NCBI GenBank assembly: GCA_002686265.1
Contig: NZBA01000087.1
Location: 1 to 39,401, forward strand
Direction of reading: 5' to 3'
Source of the DNA: Planctomycetota bacterium
GTDB lineage: Bacteria > Planctomycetota > UBA1135 > GCA-002686595
Length of the DNA: 39,401 nucleotides
A model generated the notes under the pieces. It was not told the DNA's origin and ran no database searches. It saw nothing but the letters and a program-made list of their open reading frames with translations. A program made the translations under genes and the position numbers. The number at the start of each line of letters is the position of its first letter. Within the stretch, counting starts at the first letter, position 1. Positions 23,738-32,531 of this stretch are shown in pieces.

Positions 23738-24856
23738 ATGGTGGATGCCGCCGCTCTGAGTGTGATTGGACCCGACGGAGATGCCGGCGGGCACGAGTGC
23801 GGATTGAGCGACGACCAGCTCCTGCACTGCTATCGGGCGATGCTCCGCACTCGCGTGTTCGACGAGATCTGCATGAAGCTGCAACGCTCGGGGCGCGTCG
23901 GTTTCTCGGTCCCCAACCTGGGGATCGAAGGAATGCAGGTCGGCGCAGCGAGCGCATTGGAGAAGACCGACTGGGTGTTTCCCAGCTACCGCGACTTCGG
24001 CATGGCGCTCTACCACGGCGTCACTCCGCTGAGGATGATGCACAACATGTTCGGGAACGGGCTCGACTCCGCCAAGGGGCGGCAGATGTCCGTGCACTTC
24101 TCTTTCGAGGAGCCGATCCACTTTTTCTCGATCTCCTCGCCCATCGGCACGCACATCCCTCAGGCGGTCGGCGCCGCTCGGGCCTTCCAGGCGCGCGGCG
24201 AGGACCACGTCTGCCTGGCGAGTTTCGGCGACGGCGGGACGTCCAGTCTCGGGTTCCACAGCGGCCTGAACTTCGCCGGTGTGTGGAAGGCGCCGGTCGT
24301 GTTTCTGTGCCAGAACAACGGTTGGGCGATCTCCTGCCCCAGCTCCGGCCAGACCGCCTCGGAGAGCTTCGCGATCAAGGCGGCCGCCTACGGCATGCCG
24401 GGCGTGAAGGTCGATGGCAACGACCTCCTCGCCGTGCGCGAGGTCGTGGGGGAGGCCGTAGGGCGGGCTCGGGCGGGAGAAGGTCCGACCCTGGTGGAAG
24501 CGGTGACCTTCCGCATGGGCGGCCATTCGAGCTCGGACGATCCGACGCGCTACGTGCCGGCCGAGGAGCTGGAGGCCTGGGGCGAGCGCGACCCCATCGA
24601 CCGCTTCGAGAAGTACCTCGCGCAGCGCGGGCTGTGGAGCGAGGGCGATGAGGAGCATGTGCGAGAGGATGCCCTTGCCGAGATCGACGCCGCCGCGAAG
24701 GAGGCCGGCGCGCAGGCGCCTCCCGGCCTCGAGACGATCTTCAGCGACGTCTACGAGACCCTTCCCGATCACCTGCGAGCACAGGGCGAAGCCGTTTTCG
24801 ACCTTTCGCGCCGCAAGGGCGAGGCGGCCGCAGGGGGCGGGGAATTCCCCCTTTGA
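23738..24856 (+). CDS. 2-oxoacid dehydrogenase E1 component, alpha subunit (first copy)
   Basis: 372 residues from the ATG at 23738; the longer upstream frame overlaps lipA and is rejected. It forms the thiamine-diphosphate decarboxylase with the E1beta encoded next. The cofactor motif is GDGGTSSLGFHSGLNFAG with QNNGWAIS closing it. The regulatory-loop region 'RMGGHSSSDDPTRYVP' matches the branched-chain/pyruvate E1alpha family, and 'KGRQMSVHF' is the usual substrate-channel stretch. Substrate (pyruvate or branched-chain 2-oxoacid) cannot be fixed by eye; the HSSSDDPTRY loop favours the branched-chain-like subfamily. A second E1alpha lies downstream of E2. Confidence 0.93.
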   Translation: MVDAAALSVIGPDGDAGGHECGLSDDQLLHCYRAMLRTRVFDEICMKLQRSGRVGFSVPNLGIEGMQVGAASALEKTDWVFPSYRDFGMALYHGVTPLRMMHNMFGNGLDSAKGRQMSVHFSFEEPIHFFSISSPIGTHIPQAVGAARAFQARGEDHVCLASFGDGGTSSLGFHSGLNFAGVWKAPVVFLCQNNGWAISCPSSGQTASESFAIKAAAYGMPGVKVDGNDLLAVREVVGEAVGRARAGEGPTLVEAVTFRMGGHSSSDDPTRYVPAEELEAWGERDPIDRFEKYLAQRGLWSEGDEEHVREDALAEIDAAAKEAGAQAPPGLETIFSDVYETLPDHLRAQGEAVFDLSRRKGEAAAGGGEFPL

Positions 24857-24903
24857 GTGCGCCGAACGAGCGAACACCGAGCGAACCGAGAATCCTGTAA
24901 GCC

Positions 24904-25878
24904 ATGGCAACGCTGACCATCGTTCAGGCCGTCAACGACGCCCTGAAGTCCGTCATGCGCGACGACCCGACGGTCCTCGTGCTTGGAGAAGACGTCGGCC
25001 CCAAGGGCGGTGTCTTCCTCGCCACCGAGGGTCTCACCGCGGAGTTCGGCATCGAGCGCTGCTTCGACACGCCGCTCTCCGAGGACGGGATCATCGGCAC
25101 GGCCATCGGCATGGCGATGAACGGGCTCAAGCCCGTGGCCGAGATCCAGTTCCAGGACTTCATCTTCCCGGCTTTCGACCAGATCGTCTCCGAGGCGGCC
25201 AAGCTGCGTTACCGCTCCGGTGGCCAGTACACCGCGCCGATGGTGATCCGCACGCCCTACGGAGGGGGGATCCGCGGCGGGCTCTACCACAGCCAGTCAG
25301 GAGAGGCCTACTTCTGCCACACTCCCGGACTGAAGGTCGTCGTGCCCTCGACGCCGCACGATGCGAAGGGACTCTTGATCGCCTCGATCCTCGACCCCGA
25401 CCCGGTGTTGTTCCTCGAGCCAAAGGCGCTCTATCGCAGCGTGAAGGGCGAGGTTCCGGAGGACTCCTACCAAGTCGAGCTCTCCACTCTGCGCGAGGTC
25501 CGTGCCGGTGATGACGTGACCGTGTTCTGCTACGGGGCGATGGTTCCCGTCGCCGTCAAGGCCGCTGATCAGGCGGCCGACAAGGGCATCGACTGTCACC
25601 TCGTCGACCTGCGCACGCTCCTGCCTCTCGACGAAGAGGGCGTCCTCGAGGCCGCGCGCCGCACAGGGCGGGTCGTCGTGGTTCACGAGGCTCCCCGGTT
25701 CTGCGGCTACGGCGCCGAGATCAGCGCCTTGATCGCGGAGAACGTGATCGAGTACATGGAGGCTCCGATCAAGCGCGTGACGGGCTTCGACACTCCCTTC
25801 CCCAACACGCTCGAGCACCACTACCTGCCGGACGAGCGCCGGGTACTCGACGCGATCGAGCAGGTTCACTCCTACTAG
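24904..25878 (+). CDS. 2-oxoacid dehydrogenase E1 component, beta subunit
   Basis: A 324-residue partner of the E1alpha subunits in the heterotetrameric thiamine-dependent E1. Family features are 'ATLTIVQAVNDALKSVMRDDPTVLVLGEDVG' (active-site Glu in GEDVG), 'RCFDTPLSEDGIIGTAIGMAM', 'EIQFQDFIFPAFDQIVSEAAK', 'RTPYGGGIRGGLYHSQSGEAYF' and the C-terminal transketolase-type 'VVVVHEAPRFCGYGAEISALI'. Its length is standard. The ATG at 24904 follows the first E1alpha by 47 bases and precedes E2 by 11. It is the only E1beta in the window, so both E1alpha copies would have to share it. Confidence 0.96.
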   Translation: MATLTIVQAVNDALKSVMRDDPTVLVLGEDVGPKGGVFLATEGLTAEFGIERCFDTPLSEDGIIGTAIGMAMNGLKPVAEIQFQDFIFPAFDQIVSEAAKLRYRSGGQYTAPMVIRTPYGGGIRGGLYHSQSGEAYFCHTPGLKVVVPSTPHDAKGLLIASILDPDPVLFLEPKALYRSVKGEVPEDSYQVELSTLREVRAGDDVTVFCYGAMVPVAVKAADQAADKGIDCHLVDLRTLLPLDEEGVLEAARRTGRVVVVHEAPRFCGYGAEISALIAENVIEYMEAPIKRVTGFDTPFPNTLEHHYLPDERRVLDAIEQVHSY

Positions 25879-25889
25879 GCTGAGCAACG

Positions 25890-27134
25890 ATGGCGATCGA
25901 GTTCAAACTGCCGGACGTCGGTGAAGGGGTCGCCGAGGGCGAGGTCGTGCAGTGGCTCGTCGGAGCGGGAGATGCCGTCGAAGAGCACCAGAGCGTCGTC
26001 GAGGTGATGACCGACAAGGCGACGGTGGAGATCCCCTCGCCCGCGACCGGCGTGATCACCGCCCTTCATGCGGAAGCGGGCGACGTCGTGGAAGTCGGCG
26101 GGGTGCTCTTCACCCTCGAGACCGCGGACGCCCCGGCCGTGGCAGGGGCCGCGAGCTCCACGGAAACCGCTGCACAGGCGGCAGGAGGCACCGGCTCGGG
26201 CGCCGTGCTGACTCCCACCCCGCCGCCGAAGCCGGTGGGGGCGAAGGCCCTGGCGACGCCGAGCGCGCGACGCGTGGCGCGCGAGCTCGACATCGAGCTG
26301 TCGGAGGTCGCGGGAACGGGACGCAACGGTGTGATTCGCCGCTGTGATGTGGAGGCCGCCCACGGCGCGGGCGGCGCGAGCACCGTCGGAGCCCACGCTT
26401 CCACGATGGACGTTCCGACGGGCGCTGGCGGCGAGACGCGCGTCCCCTTCCGCGGCGTGCGGCGCAAGATCTCCGAGGCGATGGTGAGATCGCGAGACAG
26501 CGCCGTCCACTTCACCGTCGTGGAGGAGGTGGATGTCACCGAGCTTGTCGCCCTGCGCGAGCGGGCCAAGGCCGTCGGCGCCGAGCAGGGTGTCAAGGTC
26601 ACCTACATGCCCTTCATCATGAAGGCCGTCGCCAAGGCCCTGGAGCGCTTCCCGCAGCTCAACGGCCGCCTCGACGAGCAGGCGGGCGAAATCGTCCGGT
26701 GCCACTATGTGAACCTCGGGATCGCGACCGACACCGACACGGGGCTTCTCGTCCCCGTCATCGAGGGCGTCGAGCGCAAGGGTGTGCTGGCCCTCGCCGG
26801 CGAGCTCGCCCAGCTCGCCCAGAGTGCGCGCACGGGGAGAATCAGCCCCGAGCGGCTGAAGGGAAGCACCTTCTCGATCACCAATGCCGGGAACATCGGC
26901 GGCATCCACGCCACGCCGATCATCAACCACCCCGACATCGCCATCCTCGGCGTGCACCGCATCATGAAGCGGCCGGGCGTGGTCGAGGGCCCCGAAGGCG
27001 ACCGCATCGAGGTACGCCAGTACATGAACTTCTCGACCAGCGTCGATCACCGCCTGGCTGACGGAGCGGACGGTGTGCGGTTCTTGGTCGCCCTCAAGGA
27101 GCTCCTGGAGTGTCCGGGGCTCTTGGCCCTCTGA
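25890..27134 (+). CDS. Dihydrolipoamide acyltransferase, E2 component
   Basis: 414 residues. The domains are one lipoyl domain with the modified lysine K43 in VMTDKATVEI, an alanine/threonine/proline-rich linker and a peripheral-subunit-binding domain (about 120-155, ATPSARRVARELDIELSEV). Another linker leads to the catalytic core, ending in the transferase motif VDHRLADGADG with catalytic H387 and D391. The lipoyl domain is the substrate of LipB and LipA, encoded at either end of this cluster. 'MTDKAtveI' resembles branched-chain-type E2 lipoyl sites as much as pyruvate ones. The stop at 27134 is eight bases before the second E1alpha start. Confidence 0.95.
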   Translation: MAIEFKLPDVGEGVAEGEVVQWLVGAGDAVEEHQSVVEVMTDKATVEIPSPATGVITALHAEAGDVVEVGGVLFTLETADAPAVAGAASSTETAAQAAGGTGSGAVLTPTPPPKPVGAKALATPSARRVARELDIELSEVAGTGRNGVIRRCDVEAAHGAGGASTVGAHASTMDVPTGAGGETRVPFRGVRRKISEAMVRSRDSAVHFTVVEEVDVTELVALRERAKAVGAEQGVKVTYMPFIMKAVAKALERFPQLNGRLDEQAGEIVRCHYVNLGIATDTDTGLLVPVIEGVERKGVLALAGELAQLAQSARTGRISPERLKGSTFSITNAGNIGGIHATPIINHPDIAILGVHRIMKRPGVVEGPEGDRIEVRQYMNFSTSVDHRLADGADGVRFLVALKELLECPGLLAL

Positions 27135-27142
27135 TCTCGGAG

Positions 27143-28252
27143 ATGGTGGACGTGCAACGCGTGCTCGCAGCCGACGGAAGCGTAGTCGGGGCGGTCCCCG
27201 ACATGTCGGACTGCCGCCTGCGCGAGCTGCTCGTTCACATGCTGCGCGTGCGGTGTATCGACGAGCGCATGCTGAAGCTCCAGCGCTCGGGCAGGATCGG
27301 CTTCGTCGGTTCCACCTTGGGCCTGGAGGCTGCCATGATCGGCTCGGCGGCCGCCCTGGGGCCGATGGACTGGATGTGGTCGGGCCTGCGAGAAGGGGCC
27401 GCCGCGGTGATGCGCGGCCTTCCGCTCGACGAGTACGTCGCGCAGATGTTCTGCAACTCCAACGACACCGCCAAGGGCCGCCAGATGTGCAATCACTTCC
27501 AGCACGCGGGCAGCCACTACCCGAGCTGGTCGTCGGGGATCGGGACCCAGCTGACCCATGGAGTGGGGGCCGCCCTCGCCGCGCACCGGCGGGGTCTGGA
27601 CGAGGTCCACGCGATCTACTGCGGTGACGGCGCGTCCAGCTCGAACGGATTCCACAGCGGCCTGAACTTCGCCGGTGTCTGGAAGGCCCCCTGCGTGTTC
27701 GTTCTTGTCGATAACGGTTGGGCGATCTCCGTCTCCTCTCGAGCTCAGACCGCGGCCGAGTCCTACGCGGCCAAGGGGCGTGCCTACGGCGTTCCCGGCG
27801 TCGAGGTGGACGGCAACGATGTGCTGGCGGTTCACGGCGTCACGGCCGAGGCGGTCGAGACTGCCCGTGGCGGAGGCGGCCCGAGTCTGATCGTACTGAA
27901 GACCTATCGCATGCTCGGCCACTCGAGCTCGGACGACCCGACCCGCTACCGAGACCCCGAGGAGGTCGCGGCCTGGGCCGAGCGAGACCCGATCGACCGC
28001 TACGAGACGTTCTTGCTCGACCGCGGCGTGTTGGAAGCCGGCGGGCGCGAGCGGCTGGCCGCCGCGACCCTAGCGGAGCTGGACGAGGTGATCCGGACGC
28101 AGGAGGCGGCCGCTCCGATGTCCACGCGCACCCTCGTCGAGGACGTCTACGCCGAGGTTCCCGGCCACCTGCGCAGGCAGTACAACGACTTCGCCAGGAT
28201 CCAGGAGAGCCACGGCGAGGCGCGCCCCGGCGAGGGCGCCTTCCCGCTCTAG
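27143..28252 (+). CDS. 2-oxoacid dehydrogenase E1 component, alpha subunit (second copy)
   Basis: 369 residues from ATG 27143, preceded by TCGGAG. An alternative start at 27110 would overlap E2 by 25 bases. It is a paralogue of the 23738-24856 product, sharing the block GFHSGLNFAGVWKAP exactly. It retains GDG at the cofactor site. It has VDNGWAIS where the first copy has QNNGWAIS, keeping the second Asn that should ligate Mg2+. It retains 'GHSSSDDPTRYRDPEEV' but differs in the substrate-facing block (MCNHFQHAGSHYPSWSSGIG against MSVHFSFEEPIHFFSISSPIG). That suggests a different 2-oxoacid or acceptor preference while using the same E1beta and E2 (inference). Confidence 0.92.
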   Translation: MVDVQRVLAADGSVVGAVPDMSDCRLRELLVHMLRVRCIDERMLKLQRSGRIGFVGSTLGLEAAMIGSAAALGPMDWMWSGLREGAAAVMRGLPLDEYVAQMFCNSNDTAKGRQMCNHFQHAGSHYPSWSSGIGTQLTHGVGAALAAHRRGLDEVHAIYCGDGASSSNGFHSGLNFAGVWKAPCVFVLVDNGWAISVSSRAQTAAESYAAKGRAYGVPGVEVDGNDVLAVHGVTAEAVETARGGGGPSLIVLKTYRMLGHSSSDDPTRYRDPEEVAAWAERDPIDRYETFLLDRGVLEAGGRERLAAATLAELDEVIRTQEAAAPMSTRTLVEDVYAEVPGHLRRQYNDFARIQESHGEARPGEGAFPL

Positions 28253-28278
28253 GGGTCCCGATCCCACCAAAGCCCCAA

Positions 28279-29682
28279 ATGAGCGCACCCAGGAGAGTCA
28301 TCGTCATCGGAGCCGGTCCCGCCGGGTACGTCTGCGCCATCCGCCTTGCGCAGCTCGGCCAGGACGTCACGGTCATCGAGCGCGAGGCCCTCGGCGGAAC
28401 CTGCCTGAACGTGGGCTGCATCCCATCGAAGGCGATGATCGCCGCGGGGTCCCTGATGGACCGCGTCTCGCGCGCCTCGGTCATGGGGATCACGGTCGAG
28501 AGCCTGAAGCTCGACTTGGAGCAACTCGTCACCTGGAAGGGCGGCATCGTCGAGCGCCTGACTACCGGCGTGGGCGGCTTGCTGGAGAAGAACGGCGCCA
28601 AGGTCGTGATGGGGGAGGCGACCCTGCTCGGAGTCGATCGCGTGCTCGTGCGCGGCGCCGAGGGCGAGCGAACGCTAGAGGCCGATGACATCGTCATCGC
28701 GACCGGATCGGTGCCGACCGCGATTCCGGGCTTCGAATTCGATGAGCGGCACGTCTGGTCCTCCACCGGCGCCCTGAGCCCCGACCGGCTCCCCGAGCAC
28801 CTCATCGTGATCGGGGGTGGCTACATCGGCTTGGAGCTCGGGATCATGTACCGAATGCTCGGAAGCCGGGTCACCGTGATCGAAGCGACCGAGGGCGCAC
28901 TGCCGGGCCAGGATGCCGACTGCGTCAAGGTCATCGAGCGCTCCCTGAAGAAGCGCAAGATCAAGCTGTTGTGCGGGAGCTTCGCCCGCGGCTACGAGGA
29001 GTCCGGCGGTCGACTGGAGGTTCGCATCGAGGGGGCCGGCGGGGAGAACGTCCTGGAGTGTGACCAGATCCTCTCGACGGTGGGTAGGCGGCCTTGCAGC
29101 GAGGGTCTCGGGCTGGAGGCCGCCGGCCTCGTGACGAACGAGCAGGGCTTCGTGGCCGTGGACGAGCGCATGCACACGGGTGTAGCGAACCTCTACGCCA
29201 TCGGCGACATCGCCGGCCAGCCCATGTTGGCGCACAAGGGCAGCAAGGAGGGGCTCGTCGCGGCCGGCGTGATCGCGGGCAAGGCGGAGGTCTTCGATGC
29301 ACGCTGCATTCCAGCGGTGATCTTCACCGCTCCCGAGATGGCATCGGTGGGGTTGACCGAGGAGCAGTGCACCGAGCGCGGCATCGAGTTCCGTTGCGGT
29401 CGCTTCCCCTTCTCCGCCTCCGGGCGGGCCTTGAGCCTGATGGAGACCGAGGGCTTCGTGAAGATCCTGGCCGACGCGAAGACCGACGAAGTGCTCGGCG
29501 TCCACATGGTGGGCCCCGAGGTGACCGAGCTGATCGCGGAGGCAACCCTGGCGATCGAGATGGGAGCCACGGCCGAGGACATCGCGCGCACGATCCACGC
29601 ACACCCGACCCTGCCCGAGGCGATGATGGAGGCGGCCGAATCCGTGCACGGAATGGCCGTCCACATCTTCGAGCGGCGGTGA
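28279..29682 (+). CDS. lpd: Dihydrolipoyl dehydrogenase, E3 component
   Basis: A 467-residue flavoprotein that reoxidises the E2 dihydrolipoyl group with NAD+. The sequence shows the FAD-binding GAGPAGYVCAIRLAQLG, the redox-active disulfide GGTCLNVGC (C42, C47), a second Rossmann motif VIGGGYIGLELG, the FAD-contact 'LYAIGDIAG' and the C-terminal dimer-partner dyad HAHPTLPE (H442, E447). From the ATG at 28279 the length is standard; the open frame upstream to 27718 is antisense-free filler over E1alpha. The stop overlaps the GTG of lipB by four bases (GTGA). Confidence 0.97.
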   Translation: MSAPRRVIVIGAGPAGYVCAIRLAQLGQDVTVIEREALGGTCLNVGCIPSKAMIAAGSLMDRVSRASVMGITVESLKLDLEQLVTWKGGIVERLTTGVGGLLEKNGAKVVMGEATLLGVDRVLVRGAEGERTLEADDIVIATGSVPTAIPGFEFDERHVWSSTGALSPDRLPEHLIVIGGGYIGLELGIMYRMLGSRVTVIEATEGALPGQDADCVKVIERSLKKRKIKLLCGSFARGYEESGGRLEVRIEGAGGENVLECDQILSTVGRRPCSEGLGLEAAGLVTNEQGFVAVDERMHTGVANLYAIGDIAGQPMLAHKGSKEGLVAAGVIAGKAEVFDARCIPAVIFTAPEMASVGLTEEQCTERGIEFRCGRFPFSASGRALSLMETEGFVKILADAKTDEVLGVHMVGPEVTELIAEATLAIEMGATAEDIARTIHAHPTLPEAMMEAAESVHGMAVHIFERR

Positions 29683-30377
29683 GCGACGCGGTCGAGCCCC
29701 TCGACGTGCGCCGGCTCGGTCGCGCACGCTTCGAGGACGTCTTGCAGCTGCAGCACGAGTTGGTGGGGCAGCGCATCGCCAGGGAAATCGGGGACGTGCT
29801 CTTGTTGTGCGAGCACGAGCCCGTGGTGACGGTCGGGCGCGGGGGCGACGCGGGGAGCGTCGCGGATCTCGGCCCGCCGGTCTTCGAGATCGAGCGCGGA
29901 GGGGAGGCGACCTACCACGGTCCGGGGCAGGTGGTCGCCTATCCGATCCTGGCCCTGGCGCAGGAGCGCCGGGACCTGCACCGCTTCCTGCGAGACCTCG
30001 AGGAGGTCGCGATCCGCGTCTTGGGGGAGTTCGACCTCGAGGGCACGCGCCGGCCCGGGCTGACCGGCGTCTGGATCGGCGCGGGCAAGGTCTGTTCCAT
30101 CGGCGTCTCCGTGCGCCGCTGGGTGACCTGGCACGGCCTGGCGCTCAACGTCCACACAGACCTCGCCGCCTTCCGTGGCTTCGAGCCTTGCGGCCTCGAT
30201 CCGCGAGTGATGACGCGCCTGGCCGACCACGCGGAGGTGCCGCCGGGGACTCTGCTGGTCGAGGTGCTCTTGATCCGTCACCTGTGCGACGTCTTCGGCC
30301 TCGAGTTGCCCGCCGTCTCTCCGCCGCCCGCCGGGGACTCGCCCTCGACCGGGCTACCGCTCCATCCGGGGCCGTAG
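29679..30377 (+). CDS. lipB: Octanoyl-[acyl carrier protein]:protein N-octanoyltransferase
   Basis: A 232-residue cytoplasmic enzyme that transfers octanoate from acyl carrier protein to the lipoyl-domain lysine; LipA then adds sulfur. Motifs present are RGGEATYHGPGQVVAYPI (H80), 'LTGVWIGAGKVCSIGV' with catalytic K137, and 'GFEPCGLDPRVMTRL' with catalytic C171 (the thioester cysteine). The GTG start at 29679 overlaps the lpd stop, indicating translational coupling. The last 20 residues (SPPPAGDSPSTG...) are a variable tail beyond the family core. Confidence 0.95.
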   Translation: MSDAVEPLDVRRLGRARFEDVLQLQHELVGQRIAREIGDVLLLCEHEPVVTVGRGGDAGSVADLGPPVFEIERGGEATYHGPGQVVAYPILALAQERRDLHRFLRDLEEVAIRVLGEFDLEGTRRPGLTGVWIGAGKVCSIGVSVRRWVTWHGLALNVHTDLAAFRGFEPCGLDPRVMTRLADHAEVPPGTLLVEVLLIRHLCDVFGLELPAVSPPPAGDSPSTGLPLHPGP

Positions 30378-30523
30378 GCGCACTCACGGGCCCCGTACGA
30401 GGGCGCGAAGGGGCCTTGCGCGTCCCGCGCACGGTCCGAAGTGGTCTTTCGCCATCAGTTCGCGGACTCCCCTTCCCGATCTACACAGCGCGGGGGGGGC
30501 ACAGCCCCGGCCCTGACCTCGCG

Positions 30524-32521
30524 ATGACCCTACGCCGCTTCCACGAGTTCCGAATGTCAGGAAAGCTCCCGGCGCCCTGCGGCGCCGGCGTGCGTCTCTT
30601 GGAGTTGGACGTCGAAGCGGGCCCGTCCTCCGATGAGATCGCGGGAGCGATCGAGACCGACGCGCTCCTCTCTCGCCGCCTGCTCAAGCTGGTCGACGCG
30701 AGCCGTCCGCCTCAGAGCCCGCCGATCGTGTCTCTCGTCGAGGCGACACGCCTCGTCGGCCCCGACCTCGCCCGCGCCGTCGGCTTGGCCTTCTCGCTGA
30801 TCTCCGCCTCGAGCCGCGGCGTCTGGCGCGGCTTCGACTACGACCGCTACTGGTCCCGCGCCCTGGCGCGGGCGGTCGCGTGCGGTGCGCTCAACCGCCA
30901 CGTTCGCGTGGGTGCCCCGGTCGGAGGCTTCGTCCTGGGAGTGCTGGCCGAAATCGGCCGTCTCGCCCTGGCCAGAGTCCACCCCGAGGCCTACCTCGAG
31001 CTCATCTCCGCGCACCGCTCGTCGTCGGCGCGGGAGCTCGTCGAGGCGGAGCGAGCGCGCTTCGGCATCGACCACACCGAGATGGCCGAGTGCCTGCTCG
31101 CCGATTGGCGCCTTCCCCCGCGTCTCGTCAGCGCGGTCGCGGCCTTTGAGTTCACCGACATCACCGCCGGCGAGGGGGCGCTCCGCGAGCAGGCGGAGGT
31201 CCTCGGGGCCGCCGACATCGTGGCCCGCGTGCGCGTGCACGAGGAAGATGCGACTTTGGAGAGCTGGGAGCTCTCGGCGCGCAAGGTGGCCGGCCTGAAG
31301 GCGCGCCTGGCCTGCGACGACGCCGTCTTCACCGATCTGTGCGATTCCATCGTCGCCGGCTGGCACGAGTGGGGCGAGGAGCTCGGCATGAGCACCTACC
31401 CCGCCGTCGAGCTTCAAGGACACGGCTCGCTCGAGAGGGAAGGGAGCGAGGCGCCCGCCGGAGCGGACGGCTCAGAGAGCGAGGCGCTCATGGAACCGAG
31501 CGAGGAGGGGTCGCCTCTCGCCGCCCACCAGGCCGTCGAGCCCGCTGGTCCCCTGCAGGTGCTCGTCGTGGACGACGACTCCACGGGTTTGCACCTGATC
31601 GAGGACAACCTCAAGCGCAGCGGCTATGAGGTGCGCGTGGCACCCGACGGCGAGGCCGCCCTGAGCGCGGTCATCGCCGCCCCCCCGCAGATCGTCGTAT
31701 GCGATTGGCAGATGCCTCGCATGAACGGGCTCGAGCTCTGCCGCGCCCTGCGTCGGATGGACGGGGGCGCGGAGATCTACTTCGTGCTCATCACGGGCCA
31801 CGACGCGCAGGCGACCGTCATCGAGGCCTTTGACGCGGGTGTCGACGACTACATCCAGAAGCCTTTCGACCCGCGGGTCCTGCTGGCGCGCATCAAAGGC
31901 GGGCGGCGCGTGATCCAGCTCCAGCGCCAGTTCGAGCGCGGCCAGCAGACGATCCAGCGCCAGGTCTCGGAGTTGCAGCACCTGACCCGCAGGCTGCGTT
32001 CGGCAGCGCTGACCGACACCCTCACGGGCCTCCCCAACCGGCGCTTCGCCATGCGGCGCCTGCAGCAGGCTTGGGAATCCTCGCTCCGGACCGGCCAGCC
32101 CCTCTCGATCGTGTGGGTCGATATCGACGAGTTCAAGCGCATCAACGACGAGTACGGCCACGCCGCTGGCGACATCGCTCTGCGACAGACCTCCGAGGTG
32201 CTCAGGTCCGTGGTCACGGTGGACGAGGACGTCTGCCGTCTGAGCGGGGATGAGCTGCTCGTCATCTGCCCCGGTAGTGACATGGCCACGGCGGCGCGCA
32301 TGGCCGAGGGTCTGCGTCGGGCCGTCGGGGAGCAGGAGTTCGCTTGGGGCGAGTCAACCAGCAGGATCACCCTGAGCCTGGGAGTTGCGTCCCGCTGCCG
32401 TTGGATGGAGTCGAGCGACGCCTTCCTGGAGGCCGCGGACGAGGCCGCCTACGCGGCCAAGGAAGGTGGCCGCAACCGCGTCAGCTGCGCCTCCCAGGTG
32501 CCGCCGTCCCCTTCCAGCTGA
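30524..32521 (+). CDS. HDOD - response-regulator receiver - GGDEF signalling protein
   Basis: 665 residues from ATG 30524. The N-terminal HDOD domain (about 10-215) contains 'LLSRRLLKLVDASRP', 'LGVLAEIGRLALARVHPEAY' and 'ECLLADWRLPPRLVSAVAAFE', where HD-type metal ligands are not evident. A Ser/Glu/Ala-rich linker follows. The receiver domain (about 345-460) has acidic pocket VVDDD, phospho-acceptor D394 (VVCDWQMPRMNG), T in LITGH and K in IQKPF. A coiled-coil stretch (QRQFERGQQTIQRQVSELQHL) leads to a GGDEF domain. Its signature is SGDEL (574-578) rather than GGDEF, and no RxxD inhibitory site precedes it. The protein probably senses phosphorylation and may bind or make cyclic-di-GMP. The cognate kinase is not in the window. 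Confidence 0.9.
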   Translation: MTLRRFHEFRMSGKLPAPCGAGVRLLELDVEAGPSSDEIAGAIETDALLSRRLLKLVDASRPPQSPPIVSLVEATRLVGPDLARAVGLAFSLISASSRGVWRGFDYDRYWSRALARAVACGALNRHVRVGAPVGGFVLGVLAEIGRLALARVHPEAYLELISAHRSSSARELVEAERARFGIDHTEMAECLLADWRLPPRLVSAVAAFEFTDITAGEGALREQAEVLGAADIVARVRVHEEDATLESWELSARKVAGLKARLACDDAVFTDLCDSIVAGWHEWGEELGMSTYPAVELQGHGSLEREGSEAPAGADGSESEALMEPSEEGSPLAAHQAVEPAGPLQVLVVDDDSTGLHLIEDNLKRSGYEVRVAPDGEAALSAVIAAPPQIVVCDWQMPRMNGLELCRALRRMDGGAEIYFVLITGHDAQATVIEAFDAGVDDYIQKPFDPRVLLARIKGGRRVIQLQRQFERGQQTIQRQVSELQHLTRRLRSAALTDTLTGLPNRRFAMRRLQQAWESSLRTGQPLSIVWVDIDEFKRINDEYGHAAGDIALRQTSEVLRSVVTVDEDVCRLSGDELLVICPGSDMATAARMAEGLRRAVGEQEFAWGESTSRITLSLGVASRCRWMESSDAFLEAADEAAYAAKEGGRNRVSCASQVPPSPSS

Positions 32522-32531
32522 GCGTCTGCTC

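Noticed and set aside
27718..28278. Large upstream extension of lpd over the second E1alpha
   Set aside because: The added residues are arginine/glycine-rich shadow translation; the FAD motif begins right after the ATG at 28279, as in all family members.
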